NCBI GenBank assembly: GCA_903871935.1
Contig: CAIQIQ010000119.1
Location: 1 to 64,000 of the forward strand
Source: an uncultured Phycisphaerales bacterium
Lineage (GTDB): Bacteria > Planctomycetota > Phycisphaerae > Tepidisphaerales > Tepidisphaeraceae
Length of the DNA: 64,000 nt
Direction: 5' to 3'
This document shows, in pieces, positions 53,157 through 62,502 of this stretch. Made by a program: the position numbers and the translations under genes. The first letter of the stretch is position 1. Each line of letters begins with the position of its first letter. The notes below the pieces were generated by a model. It saw only the letters and a program-made list of their open reading frames with translations. It searched no databases and was not told the origin of the DNA.

Positions 53157-55262
53157 TTAGCCGCCGACGCGGTATTCGAAACCCATCAGGTAAAGGGTGA
53201 GGTTGGTGACCAGCCAGAATCCGGTCGTGATGACCTCTCCATAGATCACGCCCAGGAAGAAAGGCTGGGCGCGGGAGTACATTCGGGCGCCACCGAAGTA
53301 GACGACTATGGTCTTGGCCAGCCACCCCAGGAAGATACTGAACCAGGTCACCTGCAGGCCATAGGTGTAGCAGAGGAGAAACCCCACGGGATGCAGCGTC
53401 CAGTTGGCGAAACTCAGGCGCAGCGTACCCAGGGCGGCGGTGATCCCAGCGCCGATACCGATTTGCAGCAGACGATTGTGCGGGACGGCCTGGACGCCGG
53501 TCGTGGTGTATTCCACGGCTGGGTCCATGACGATGTATTGCACCATGTTACTGCCGACCCAGGCATCCAGCGGCGATTTATTGGAACGGTCGAGAGTAGC
53601 GGCGTAACTGTACTCGGTGTACAGCATTGCGGCGCCGGAGACGACGTAGGCGATGGCGAGAGAAAGCGCCAGGACTCCGACAAAGCTGATGGCTTTGCGC
53701 CAATTGTTGGTGCGGCTATAGGCGGCCTGGTCGGCGACGACCAGTGCGTGTTGTGCGTAGGGAGGCAACGTCTGCCGCATGTCGTGGGCGAGCACGCCAT
53801 AAAAGAGCCGGGAGAAGAGATGGCTGCCAGCGCTGGTATGCGGCAGGCTGGGAACGAGGGCGGCGGTACTGTCGAAAGGATGCGATACCGGGACCGGCAA
53901 CACCGGGTGGATCATCCCTGTTTCGGCGACGATCCTGGCCAGGATCAGGTACAGCAGCATCAGCATGCCGATGATCACCAGCGCGCCCACGATGGTGGTT
54001 CCGGCCGCAACCAACCAGATGATCAAGAGAAGCTGGCATCCGACAAAACCCCAGCCGGCCAACGCGTACGGGAGATAGCGGCCGCGAGGATCGTTGGGGC
54101 GGCCGGGACCGAACATCTGGCGGAACACGGCAAAGAGATGATGGCGGGCGACATAAAGGAGGATGCCGCCATAAACGGTCACAGCACCAAAGAGCTGGTC
54201 AAATGTCATCGGCTCGCTGATCTGGCTCTGCCGCATTCCGGCAATCATCTGGGAGACCTGCACCAGGAAATAGATGAACCAGAGCGAGAAGGCGGTGCGG
54301 GTCTGCATGAATGTCGTCAGCCCAATGACGATGAACGAGATCCGCTGATACTTGAACTCCCAATCGCAATAGCGCCATGGCTCTTCGCTGAGGATGCCGC
54401 TGATATCGAACGAGAGCGGGATAAGCGGAAAGTAGCGTGGAAAGTAAGTGGCAAGGCCGTTGAACAGGTGGATAGCGGCGATCAGGCAAAAGGCGGTCCA
54501 GAACAGGCGATTGCGAAACAGCGAATTCACCGCCTTGCCCGGCGCTGGCGCCTCAATCAGCGACATGTATACCGTGGTGAGCGGGAACTGCAGACGTTCG
54601 TTCTCCACCCACTGCCGCCGCAGGATGACCACCATGCACACGATCGAACCGAACAGGCCGATGAGGAAGATGCCCCAGGAAATCGCCGGCCGCAGCCAGG
54701 CATGCCATGGCACAGCAGCGAAATGCGCCGCGAACGTGTTCTTTTCCGTCAGGGCGCGCCCTACGTAGTCCTGAACAATGGGATCGTTGCCTCGTTGGGC
54801 GATATCACTGGAGGCATAGGAAGGAAACAGCCAGTCGGAGAGATTGGCCTGCCGCAGAAGATCGACATATTCGGGGCGCTGCGATGCAAAGTAGAATATC
54901 TTGGTGAGATGGGTCGGCAGGTAGCGCATCAGTCCAAGGTGAGGCAGGGCGCAGCTCACCAGGATCATGCCCAGGGCGACCGCCAGCTCACCGGAGCTGT
55001 ATGCGTAACGAGATGCAAAGCGATGCAGCGGGGCATTGATCAGGATCACGAACAGCATCAGGAACAGCAGCAGGCCCGTGGGAAGGCCCCCGCCGATCAG
55101 GTCGCTGTTGACCAGAACCAGCACGTTAAAGGGAGTGAGGGCGTTGATAATGACGATACCAACAAGGCCAAGCAGGATGCTGCGGAAGTTGACGGGGTTG
55201 CGTTCCGGTGCCAGGGGCGAGGATGGTTGCTTGGGGTCAAGGTCCATGGTTAGGAATGCCAC
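53157..55262 (-). CDS. Large multi-pass membrane protein, paralog 2
   Basis: 701 residues (GTG at 55262; ATG at 55247 is an alternative). Co-linear with paralogs 1 and 3 over the whole length: NFRSILLGLVGIVIINALTPFN, VILINAPLHRF, RQWVENERLQFPLTTVYMS, RTAFSLWFIYFLVQV, SEYSYAATLDRSNKSPLDAW-type loop, and a C-terminal YGLQVTWFSIFLGWLAKT. Closest to paralog 1 by eye. 40 nt after the DUF4126 gene. Confidence 0.87.
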   Translation of the reverse strand: MAFLTMDLDPKQPSSPLAPERNPVNFRSILLGLVGIVIINALTPFNVLVLVNSDLIGGGLPTGLLLFLMLFVILINAPLHRFASRYAYSSGELAVALGMILVSCALPHLGLMRYLPTHLTKIFYFASQRPEYVDLLRQANLSDWLFPSYASSDIAQRGNDPIVQDYVGRALTEKNTFAAHFAAVPWHAWLRPAISWGIFLIGLFGSIVCMVVILRRQWVENERLQFPLTTVYMSLIEAPAPGKAVNSLFRNRLFWTAFCLIAAIHLFNGLATYFPRYFPLIPLSFDISGILSEEPWRYCDWEFKYQRISFIVIGLTTFMQTRTAFSLWFIYFLVQVSQMIAGMRQSQISEPMTFDQLFGAVTVYGGILLYVARHHLFAVFRQMFGPGRPNDPRGRYLPYALAGWGFVGCQLLLIIWLVAAGTTIVGALVIIGMLMLLYLILARIVAETGMIHPVLPVPVSHPFDSTAALVPSLPHTSAGSHLFSRLFYGVLAHDMRQTLPPYAQHALVVADQAAYSRTNNWRKAISFVGVLALSLAIAYVVSGAAMLYTEYSYAATLDRSNKSPLDAWVGSNMVQYIVMDPAVEYTTTGVQAVPHNRLLQIGIGAGITAALGTLRLSFANWTLHPVGFLLCYTYGLQVTWFSIFLGWLAKTIVVYFGGARMYSRAQPFFLGVIYGEVITTGFWLVTNLTLYLMGFEYRVGG

Positions 55263-55302
55263 CGTGCCAATTCGCCAGGATCAGGCGAACCCGCGAATGC
55301 CA

Positions 55303-55884
55303 TCAGTTTGGACATGCCGGGGCAGCGGCCGGTCTGCCGCGAAGGCGACGCACCAGCCGGATGATGACCAGCAGCATCAGGATGGCAAGCACGGTTGCCA
55401 GTATTGGCAGTACGATCGCGAGGATGGTCATGATCACCGCCCCGATGGCCTCGATGGTGGAGACGATCGGATTGGCCAGACCGCCGGTTGTCGCCGTGGA
55501 CGCAGCACGAGCGGCAACGGTGGTGCCCTGAATGCCGGCCGCGATCCCTCCTCCGGCGATCACGGCCGCCGCCCATTTGATCGCAGGATGAATGTCGCCA
55601 AATGCGGTGGCCGCCACGACGGTGCCGGCCACCACTGCGGCCGGGGTCGCGATCGTGTCCAGCACATGATCAACCCATGGAATGTAATAGCCCGCTATCT
55701 CCACGGCAGTGGCGATACCCAGCACGATGATGGCGGGAGTGGAACCGATCCATTCCAACCCCGAGGATGGCGTGAAGTGGCCAAAGCGTACGGCCAGCGC
55801 GGTCGCCAGAAGAGGCACGAAGACTCGGAAACCGCAGGCGGCGGCCAGGCCGATACCCGCGGTAATGGCCAGGATGGTTTCCAT
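55303..55884 (-). CDS. DUF4126 membrane protein
   Basis: 193 residues: ILAITAGIGLAAACGFRVFVPLLATALA is the DUF4126 signature, followed by SSGLEWIGSTPAIIVLGIATAVEIAGYYIPWVD and several further hydrophobic helices ending RRLRGRPAAAP. Function unknown. It lies within the paralog array, 24 nt after paralog 3 and 40 nt before paralog 2, consistent with one transcript. Confidence 0.88.
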   Translation of the reverse strand: METILAITAGIGLAAACGFRVFVPLLATALAVRFGHFTPSSGLEWIGSTPAIIVLGIATAVEIAGYYIPWVDHVLDTIATPAAVVAGTVVAATAFGDIHPAIKWAAAVIAGGGIAAGIQGTTVAARAASTATTGGLANPIVSTIEAIGAVIMTILAIVLPILATVLAILMLLVIIRLVRRLRGRPAAAPACPN

Positions 55885-55908
55885 GCCCGCATTCTACACC
55901 ATCAGAGC

Positions 55909-58026
55909 CTACGACGGCAGCAGGATGACAGCTCGGTATTCAAAGCCCAAGAGCCAGAGAACCAGGCTGGTAACCAGCCAAAAGGCGGCGGCAAGGACTT
56001 CGCCGTAGATCAGGCCGAGGAAGAAGGGCTGGGCGCGCGAGAACATGCGCGCCCCGCCAAAGTGGACGACCAACGTCTTGATAAGCCAGCCCAGGAAGAT
56101 GCTGAACCAGATCTGGTGCAAGCCCCAGGTGTAACAGAGGAGGAACCCCACTGGATGGAGGGGCCAGGCAGCGACATTCAGGCGAAGTACACCCAGAGCG
56201 GCCGTTATCGCCGCGCCGATACCGATTTGAAGAATGCGGTTGTGCGAAACTGCCTGGCCACCGGAGGTATAGGTGACGCAGGGATCCATCACAATGTACT
56301 GCACCAGCGTATGGCTGCTCCAGGCATTGATGGGCGCAGAGTTGGAGCGGTCGAGGGTCGCGGCGTAAGCGTATTCAATGTAAAGAGTGGCGGCGCCGGA
56401 AACGAGATAGGCGACAGCGAGAGCGAGGATCAGGGCTCCGACGAAACGGATGGCCTTGCGCCAGTCGTTGGTATGGCTATACGCAGCGCGATCGGTAACT
56501 GCCATGGCGTGCTGGGCGTAAGGCGAGAGCGACTGGCGCGTGTCGTGAGTAAGGATGCCAGAAAAGAGCCTGGCGAAGAAGTAGTTGGTGGTCGTGGTGT
56601 GCGGCAATGCCGGGATCGAGGATGCGGCTACGTCGAAAGGATGAGCGACAGGCACTGGTATGAGCGGATAGATCATGCCGGTGTCGGCCACGATCCTGGC
56701 CAGGATCATGAACAGGAGCATCAGCATGCCGACGATAACCAGAGCGCCGAAGATCGTGGTGCCCGCGGCCACGAGCCAGATGATCAGAATGAGCTGGCAG
56801 GCGACGAATCCCCAGCCGGCCATGGCATACGGAAGATACCGGCCGCGAGGATCGTCAGGGCGGCCCGGACCAAACATCTGCCGGAGTACCGCAAGGAGGT
56901 GGTGACGGGCGATGTACAGGATGATCCCGCCGAACACGATCAGTGCGCCAAATAGCTGGTCAAAAGTCATCAGCTCGCTGATTTCGGTTTGCCGCATTCC
57001 GGTGATCATGCGAGCCACCTGCACCAGCACGAACGTGAACCAGAGCGAGAACGCTGTGCGCGTTTGCATGAACATCGCCAGGCCGATAATGGTGAAGTAA
57101 AAGCGTTGATACATGAAATCCCACTCGCAATAGCGCCAAGGCTCCTCGGAGAGGATGCCGGCGATGTTGTAGGAAAGGGGAATGGGCGGGATATAGCGGG
57201 GATAATACGCACTTAGGCCGTTGAAGAAGTGGATGAAGGCGACAGCGGAGAAGGCGATCCAGAAGAGGCGATCGCGAAATAGAGAGTTCAAGGCGTTGCC
57301 CGAGGCGGGGGCCTCGATCAGCGACATATAGACGGTGGCCAGCGGGAATTGCAGACGCTCGTTCTCCACCCACTGGCGGCGCAGAACAACCATCATGCAG
57401 ATGATGGAACCGAAAAGACCGGTGAGAAAGATCCCCCAGGTGATGGTTGGTCGAAGCCAGGCATGCCAGGGAACAGCGCGAAAGTGAGCCACGAAGGTAT
57501 CGGAATCAGTGAGAGCACGGCCGACGAATTGCTGAACGACGGGGTCGTTGCCTCGCCGCACGATATCGCTGGATGAATAGGTGGGGAAAAGCCAGTCGGG
57601 AAGGTTGGCACTACGCAGGAACTCCGCATATTCCGGGCGCTGCGCGGCGTAGTAGAACAGGCCAACAAGATTGCCGGGCAGATAGCGCATCAGACCGACA
57701 AAAGGCAGGGCACAGCTCACGAGGATCATGCCCAGAGCGACGGCCAGTTCGCCGGAGCTATAGGCATAGCGAGGGGCAAAACGGTGAAGCGGAGCATTGA
57801 CCAGGATCACGAACAACATCACGAACAACAACAAGCCAGTAGGCAGGAAATTGCCCACGATGTCAGTATTGTTCAGGACGCTGTTGTTGAAAGGCGCAAG
57901 AGCGTTGATGAAAACAACGCCGATAAGGCCAAGGACCACACTGCGAATATTGACGGCGGGACGTTCCGGCGTCAGCAGTGGGGCGGGAGTCGAAGAAGCA
58001 CGTTGCGGTATAGGATCCAGGCTCAT
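55909..58026 (-). CDS. Large multi-pass membrane protein, paralog 3
   Basis: 705 residues. Same layout as paralogs 1 and 2: NIRSVVLGLIGVVFINALAPFN, GELAVALGMILVSCALPFVGL, RQWVENERLQFPLATVYMS, RTAFSLWFTFVLVQVARM, GRYLPYAMAGWGFVACQ, TLDRSNSAPINAW. The most diverged near the C-terminus. Its ATG overlaps the thiE stop (ATGA), so its translation is probably coupled to thiE. Confidence 0.88.
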   Translation of the reverse strand: MSLDPIPQRASSTPAPLLTPERPAVNIRSVVLGLIGVVFINALAPFNNSVLNNTDIVGNFLPTGLLLFVMLFVILVNAPLHRFAPRYAYSSGELAVALGMILVSCALPFVGLMRYLPGNLVGLFYYAAQRPEYAEFLRSANLPDWLFPTYSSSDIVRRGNDPVVQQFVGRALTDSDTFVAHFRAVPWHAWLRPTITWGIFLTGLFGSIICMMVVLRRQWVENERLQFPLATVYMSLIEAPASGNALNSLFRDRLFWIAFSAVAFIHFFNGLSAYYPRYIPPIPLSYNIAGILSEEPWRYCEWDFMYQRFYFTIIGLAMFMQTRTAFSLWFTFVLVQVARMITGMRQTEISELMTFDQLFGALIVFGGIILYIARHHLLAVLRQMFGPGRPDDPRGRYLPYAMAGWGFVACQLILIIWLVAAGTTIFGALVIVGMLMLLFMILARIVADTGMIYPLIPVPVAHPFDVAASSIPALPHTTTTNYFFARLFSGILTHDTRQSLSPYAQHAMAVTDRAAYSHTNDWRKAIRFVGALILALAVAYLVSGAATLYIEYAYAATLDRSNSAPINAWSSHTLVQYIVMDPCVTYTSGGQAVSHNRILQIGIGAAITAALGVLRLNVAAWPLHPVGFLLCYTWGLHQIWFSIFLGWLIKTLVVHFGGARMFSRAQPFFLGLIYGEVLAAAFWLVTSLVLWLLGFEYRAVILLPS

Positions 58027-59060
58027 GGGATAGCGTTCTTGAGTTGCCTGGCTGCGCCGGCCACGTCTGCTTGCTCGGTTACCGCGGCCGTTACGGCAAC
58101 GGCACGCAATCCTGTGGACATTACCTGTGCGATGTTGCTGCCGTTGATGCCGGCGATGGCAACGGCTGGGATGGCGATCTCGGCTGCCACCTCACGCGCA
58201 TAATCCAAGCCGGGGAGGATGTCGCGCGCCTTGGTGGCGCTGCGGAAAATAGGACCGACACCAATGTAATCGGCACCATCGAGAACCGCTTGGCGGGCGT
58301 GGTCGATGCAGTGCGTGGAGACACCGATGATCTTGGAGCGGCCGACGATCCGCCGGGCATCGCGGGCGGGGAAATCGGTTTGGCCGACGTGGACGCCATC
58401 GGCATTGGCGGCCAGGGCCACATCCACGCGATCATTGATGATGGAGATCACATTGTGTTTGCGGCAGAGGGCAACGAACTCGCGGGCGCGGACCATCAGT
58501 TCGCCGGCCTCAATATCTTTCTCGCGGAGTTGGAGGCAGTCTGCCCCGCCGGCGATAGCCTGCTCGGCGACCAGTTGCCACGGGCGCCCAGCGCAGTGAG
58601 CCTGGGTGATCAGTACGTAGAGGCGGACGCTGCGGAAGCGGCTGGTGCTGCGGAGCGTCAGAGCGAGTGTTTGCTCGACTATGTAAAAGCGATAGCGGAT
58701 GGACTCGAGTTTCGCGGCGATGATGGGATCGCTCGTCTTGGCGAACTCTTCGAGGCAGCGGATGGCTTCGCCGAATCGTTTGCCAGCCGCGGTTACCACT
58801 TGGTCGGTATCTTCGCGAATGAACTCGGTGGCGGTCTTGTTGGTGGTGCCAACATCACCGGCAGTATCGCGGTGAAGAATCGCATCGGCGAGGACTGGCA
58901 AGAGGGTTGTGGCGAAATCGTGGCGGATGCTCTTGAGGTCCGCGGACAGGGAGCGAGAGTTCAGGATGAAGCGGGCATAGTCCTCCATAACGCGCAGAGC
59001 CTCGCGGGCGCGATTGGCATTCGCGTCAAGGATGCGAAGAGTTGGGCTGCTGCTGGTCAC
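58023..59060 (-). CDS. thiE: ThiD2-ThiE fusion: thiamine phosphate synthase
   Basis: 345 residues from a GTG. The N-terminal ~140 residues (LRILDANANRAREALRVMEDYARF) are the ThiD2-type domain found fused to ThiE in several phyla. The C-terminal ThiE barrel has LYVLITQ, ADCLQLREKD, IINDRVDVALAANADGVHVGQTD, IGVSTH, DYIGVGPIF and AIAGING, the residues that join HMP-PP and thiazole phosphate. 71 nt after glgP; no TPP riboswitch fits in that gap. Confidence 0.93.
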   Translation of the reverse strand: MTSSSPTLRILDANANRAREALRVMEDYARFILNSRSLSADLKSIRHDFATTLLPVLADAILHRDTAGDVGTTNKTATEFIREDTDQVVTAAGKRFGEAIRCLEEFAKTSDPIIAAKLESIRYRFYIVEQTLALTLRSTSRFRSVRLYVLITQAHCAGRPWQLVAEQAIAGGADCLQLREKDIEAGELMVRAREFVALCRKHNVISIINDRVDVALAANADGVHVGQTDFPARDARRIVGRSKIIGVSTHCIDHARQAVLDGADYIGVGPIFRSATKARDILPGLDYAREVAAEIAIPAVAIAGINGSNIAQVMSTGLRAVAVTAAVTEQADVAGAARQLKNAIP

Positions 59061-59131
59061 CGGCGGCGATTATAAGGTCGATGCCTGACTAAATCTCGGA
59101 TGGTTGGCGGCATACGCGAACGATCACGGGC

Positions 59132-61702
59132 TCAATTCCAGTAGATCAGGCCGGGTTCGAATGGACTGGCAAGGTCGGGATGGCCAGGTAATACGCGGAG
59201 GGCGAAGCCCTGACGGCCCGAGGTCTGGCATTCGATGGTGCCGACAAACAGGTGGCGGTTCTGGGCGACCTGCTTCTCATGCTGCATGGGGACGACCGAG
59301 GGGTTCTCGATCTGACCGGTGGCACTGAGCGGACCGGCGAAGAGCTGCACGCGCAGATCGGTGGGGCTCAGGTCCGGCATGTCCAGCGTTGCCTCGACAT
59401 GAACCTGCTGGCCGACGTTGTAGTGGCCGGTGCCGGTGGTATGGACGCTGGCAATGCGGATGCCGGTCCATTTTTCGCGGAGCCGTACCTTGGCATGAGC
59501 CAGCGCGATCGAGCGTGCCAGGTTGTCGGCAAGGAGGACACTGCCGCGCAGATGGGCCGGGACATAGAACTTCTCGGCATAGTCCTGGACCATCCGGTTG
59601 GTGTTGAAGACCGGCGCCAGCTTGCGCATGCAGGTCTTCATTCGGGCGATCCATTCGCGCGGGATGTTGTCGATGCCGCGCCGATAAAACAGAGGAGCCA
59701 CCTGCTTTTCGAGGATGTCATACAGCGCAACGGATTCGATCTGGTCCTGATAGTTCGGATCCGCGTACATCTCACCTTTGCCGATCGCCCAACCGACATC
59801 GGCGTCGTAGCCTTCTTCCCACCAGCCATCGAGCACCGAGCAGTTGAGCACCCCGTTGGCGGCGGCCTTCATGCCGCTGGTGCCGCTGGCTTCGTGCGGC
59901 CGGCGCGGGGTGTTCAGCCACACATCGACGCCCTGCACCAGCATGCGCGCCACATTCATGTCATAGTTCTCGATGAACAGGATTCGTCGGCGGACGGCCG
60001 GGTTGCGGGCGAAGTTGACGATAGACTTGATCAGCTCTTTGCCTTCGTGGTCAGCCGGATGGGCCTTTCCGGCAAAGATTAGCTGTACAGGCTGCTGCGT
60101 ATTCTCCAGCAGTTTGCGCAGTCTCTCGGGATCGCGCAGAACCAGGGCGCCGCGTTTGTACGTGGCGAAACGCCGGGCGAAACCGATCGTCAGAGCGTCC
60201 GGGTCGAGCACCTCATCGGCCGCCACGACCTCATCCCAGGGCGCGCCACGGCGCTGGAGCTGTTCCTTATGGCGGATGCGGGCCCAGGTCACCAGACGCT
60301 CGCGGCCGCGCTCGTGCGTGCGCCACATCTCCTCATCGGGGATCTGCGCAACATCTTCCCATACCGACTGATCAGTGGGGTTCGACATCCACTTCTCGCC
60401 CAGGTAGCGATCGAGAAGGAACATCATGTCGGGCGAAAGCCAGGTACGCGTGTGGATGCCATTGGTGATGTGGCGGATGGGCACTTCGTGTTTGGGCACG
60501 CCGGGCCAGAGATTGTGCCACATGCCGCGTGAGACTTCACCGTGCAGGGCCGAGACGCCGTTCCAGGAATCGGCCAGGCGGATAGCGAGGACGGCCATCG
60601 AGAAGCCTTGCTTGTCGTTGGCGGCATCCTCCCGACCCAGGGCCAGGAACGCCCGTTCATCGAGTTTGAGCGAGGGATAGTAGCTGCGGAAATACTTGAG
60701 CATCAAATCGGGATGGAAGGTGTCGATGCCGGCCGGGACGGGGGTGTGAGTCGTGAAGACGTTGGTCGCCATGACCGCCTGCCGCGCTTCGTCGAAGGTG
60801 ATGTTCGAGGTTTCGAGGATTTTGCGGATGCGCTCCAAGGCGAGGAAGGCGGAGTGGCCTTCGTTCATGTGGAAGACGGTGATGGGGATATTCAGGGCTT
60901 CGAGCATGCGGACGCCGCCGATACCCAGCAGTACCTCCTGGCGGATGCGCATCTCGGTGCCGCCACCATAGAGGCGCGCGGTGATATCGCGGTCGGCCGG
61001 GGCGTTCTCCGGCAGGTTGGTATCCATCAGATAGAGCGGGATGCGGCCGATCTGGGCCTTCCATACCTTGGCGAAGATGGCGCCATCGGGCATCTCGACG
61101 CGAATGTGCATCGGCGAACCATCGGTATAGGTGACGGGTTGGAGGGGAAGGTTGTAGAAGTCGAGTTCCGGGTAGGCTTCCTGTTGCCAGCCGTCGGCGG
61201 AGAGGTACTGCTGAAAATAGCCATTGCGATATAGAAGACCCACTGCCGTCAGGGGCAGACCGATCTCACTGGCGCTCTTGAGATGGTCGCCGGCCAGGAC
61301 GCCCAGGCCTCCCGAGTAGATCGGCAACGACTCGTGCAGGCCGAACTCGGCTGAGAAGTATGCGATCTGCAGCTTGTCCTTGTCCTGATGGGCCTCATGG
61401 AACCAGCCGTGTGCTTCCAGGTGGAAGCGGAAGGCATCGTGGACGCGGTGCAGGTGGGAAAGATAGCCCTGGTCGCGCGAGGCGGCCTGAAGCTTGGGCT
61501 GCTCGATACGGCCCAGGAGTTTGGTGGGATTATGGTAGACTTCTTCCCAAAGATGGCGATCAAGGCGGCGGAAGAGTTCAACGGCATCGGGATGCCAGAC
61601 CCACCAGAGATTGCCGGCAAGCTCAACCAACGCCTGCAGAGGCTCCGGGACATCGGGAAAGACCTGAAACGTACGGATTGTTGGGTTGACGAAGTCAGAC
61701 AT
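59132..61702 (-). CDS. glgP: Alpha-glucan (glycogen/maltodextrin) phosphorylase
   Basis: 856 residues of GT35 with an N-terminal DUF3417 domain (VPEPLQALVELAGNLWWVWHPDA), as in the thermophile/planctomycete-type phosphorylases. YFSAEFGLHESLPIYSGGLGVLAGDHLK, HMNEGHSAFLALERI, TTHTPVPAGID, HITNGIHTRTW, FARRFATYKRGAL and the PLP-lysine region EASGTSGMKAAANGVLN are all present. It releases glucose 1-phosphate from storage glucan. A gene of unknown function precedes it by 2 nt. Confidence 0.95.
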   Translation of the reverse strand: MSDFVNPTIRTFQVFPDVPEPLQALVELAGNLWWVWHPDAVELFRRLDRHLWEEVYHNPTKLLGRIEQPKLQAASRDQGYLSHLHRVHDAFRFHLEAHGWFHEAHQDKDKLQIAYFSAEFGLHESLPIYSGGLGVLAGDHLKSASEIGLPLTAVGLLYRNGYFQQYLSADGWQQEAYPELDFYNLPLQPVTYTDGSPMHIRVEMPDGAIFAKVWKAQIGRIPLYLMDTNLPENAPADRDITARLYGGGTEMRIRQEVLLGIGGVRMLEALNIPITVFHMNEGHSAFLALERIRKILETSNITFDEARQAVMATNVFTTHTPVPAGIDTFHPDLMLKYFRSYYPSLKLDERAFLALGREDAANDKQGFSMAVLAIRLADSWNGVSALHGEVSRGMWHNLWPGVPKHEVPIRHITNGIHTRTWLSPDMMFLLDRYLGEKWMSNPTDQSVWEDVAQIPDEEMWRTHERGRERLVTWARIRHKEQLQRRGAPWDEVVAADEVLDPDALTIGFARRFATYKRGALVLRDPERLRKLLENTQQPVQLIFAGKAHPADHEGKELIKSIVNFARNPAVRRRILFIENYDMNVARMLVQGVDVWLNTPRRPHEASGTSGMKAAANGVLNCSVLDGWWEEGYDADVGWAIGKGEMYADPNYQDQIESVALYDILEKQVAPLFYRRGIDNIPREWIARMKTCMRKLAPVFNTNRMVQDYAEKFYVPAHLRGSVLLADNLARSIALAHAKVRLREKWTGIRIASVHTTGTGHYNVGQQVHVEATLDMPDLSPTDLRVQLFAGPLSATGQIENPSVVPMQHEKQVAQNRHLFVGTIECQTSGRQGFALRVLPGHPDLASPFEPGLIYWN

Positions 61703-61704
61703 AG

Positions 61705-62241
61705 TCAGGCGCTAGCCTCCAGGCGTTTGTAGTTGAAGACCGATTCATCAGCGCGCTGGCCAATGAAGTGCAAATTGGCCGGATGCGGCAGGTTGCACTC
61801 ACAATAGAACTCGAGAATACGCTGTCCATAGGCAAACTGCCGTTGCAGATTTTCCTGAACTTGGCTGGTCATCTCCGATGTGATCAGCCGCTGGCGATCA
61901 TAGTCCCATTGAGGATCGATGCGAACCAGCAGATGTCCCTCTTCCCAGTTCAGTTTCTGGCCGAGGATGAGGCCGTCGCCAGTGTCCGGGGTGTAGAACC
62001 AGAAGCACAGGAAGCGGTCCTTCCAGACGGTACCGGTGGCATTATCGCAACCCGTGATCAGGCGGGCATGGGCGGTACGTATCGCCTGTCCGGACAACGG
62101 TTTACAGATCCATACTTTGCTGTCACGGCAATCGTAGAGACCCACATGGGGGTACGAGGGCTTATAGCGATCCGTGCAATAGCGCGGACTGACTATTGGC
62201 CCGGGGAGATTGGGCGGTTGTTTTCTGCCGAAGCCGAGCAT
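61705..62241 (-). CDS. Hypothetical protein coupled to glgP
   Basis: 178 residues from ATG 62241 (GGGA a few bases upstream); the longer frame reaches into the repeat region at 62.4 kb and is not credible there. Soluble and Cys/Trp-containing: HVGLYDCRDSKVWICKPLSG, KDRFLCFWFYTPDTGDGLILG, FAYGQRILEFYCECNLPHPANLHFIG. I do not recognise the family. The 2-nt spacing implies it is co-expressed with glucan phosphorylase. Confidence 0.65.
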   Translation of the reverse strand: MLGFGRKQPPNLPGPIVSPRYCTDRYKPSYPHVGLYDCRDSKVWICKPLSGQAIRTAHARLITGCDNATGTVWKDRFLCFWFYTPDTGDGLILGQKLNWEEGHLLVRIDPQWDYDRQRLITSEMTSQVQENLQRQFAYGQRILEFYCECNLPHPANLHFIGQRADESVFNYKRLEASA

Positions 62242-62375
62242 TATTCCCGATTGCTTTCTGTCCCATCGACGGGGAGTTGGTTTGCGTAAGCATAGGCCAT
62301 AATGCCGTATCTGCAAACGGCGTATCCGGCGTTGGGCAGGGAGGAACTTTACGAGCTCTGGCGCTGGCCGGGCGG

Positions 62376-62425
62376 TTGTGGATAAGTAGCAGGTGCGCAG
62401 GTTCTTCGCTGGGGTACCCCCCATG
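62376..62425 (-). repeat. 50-bp intergenic repeat containing a DnaA box (copy 2)
   Basis: Reverse complement of copy 1 at 10412-10461; 44 of 50 positions agree, with a 28-base identical run that includes TTATCCACA. Confidence 0.8.
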
Positions 62426-62472
62426 TGATAAGTGATGTGAAGAAAACGAATTACGGCGGAATTTTGGGAGGA

Positions 62473-62502
62473 GGTGCGCAGGTTCGAGGTAATTGTGGAT
62501 AA
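62473..62502. repeat. Partial copy of the DnaA-box repeat
   Basis: GGTGCGCAGGTTCGAGG followed by TAATTGTGGATAA; same words as copy 2 but in rearranged order. Confidence 0.5.

Noticed and set aside
53106-56955. Long plus-strand open frames (53106-55253 and 55036-56955)
   Set aside because: They lie antisense to membrane paralogs 2 and 3 and the DUF4126 gene. Their Gln/Asp/Arg-rich composition mirrors the hydrophobic codons on the other strand, and no domain is visible.
59061-59131. TPP riboswitch before thiE
   Set aside because: The gap of 71 nt after glgP is too short and lacks the conserved CUGAGA core.
59145-59160. GGGTTCGAA as a tRNA T-loop
   Set aside because: It lies inside the 3' end of the glucan phosphorylase gene; no cloverleaf can be drawn.
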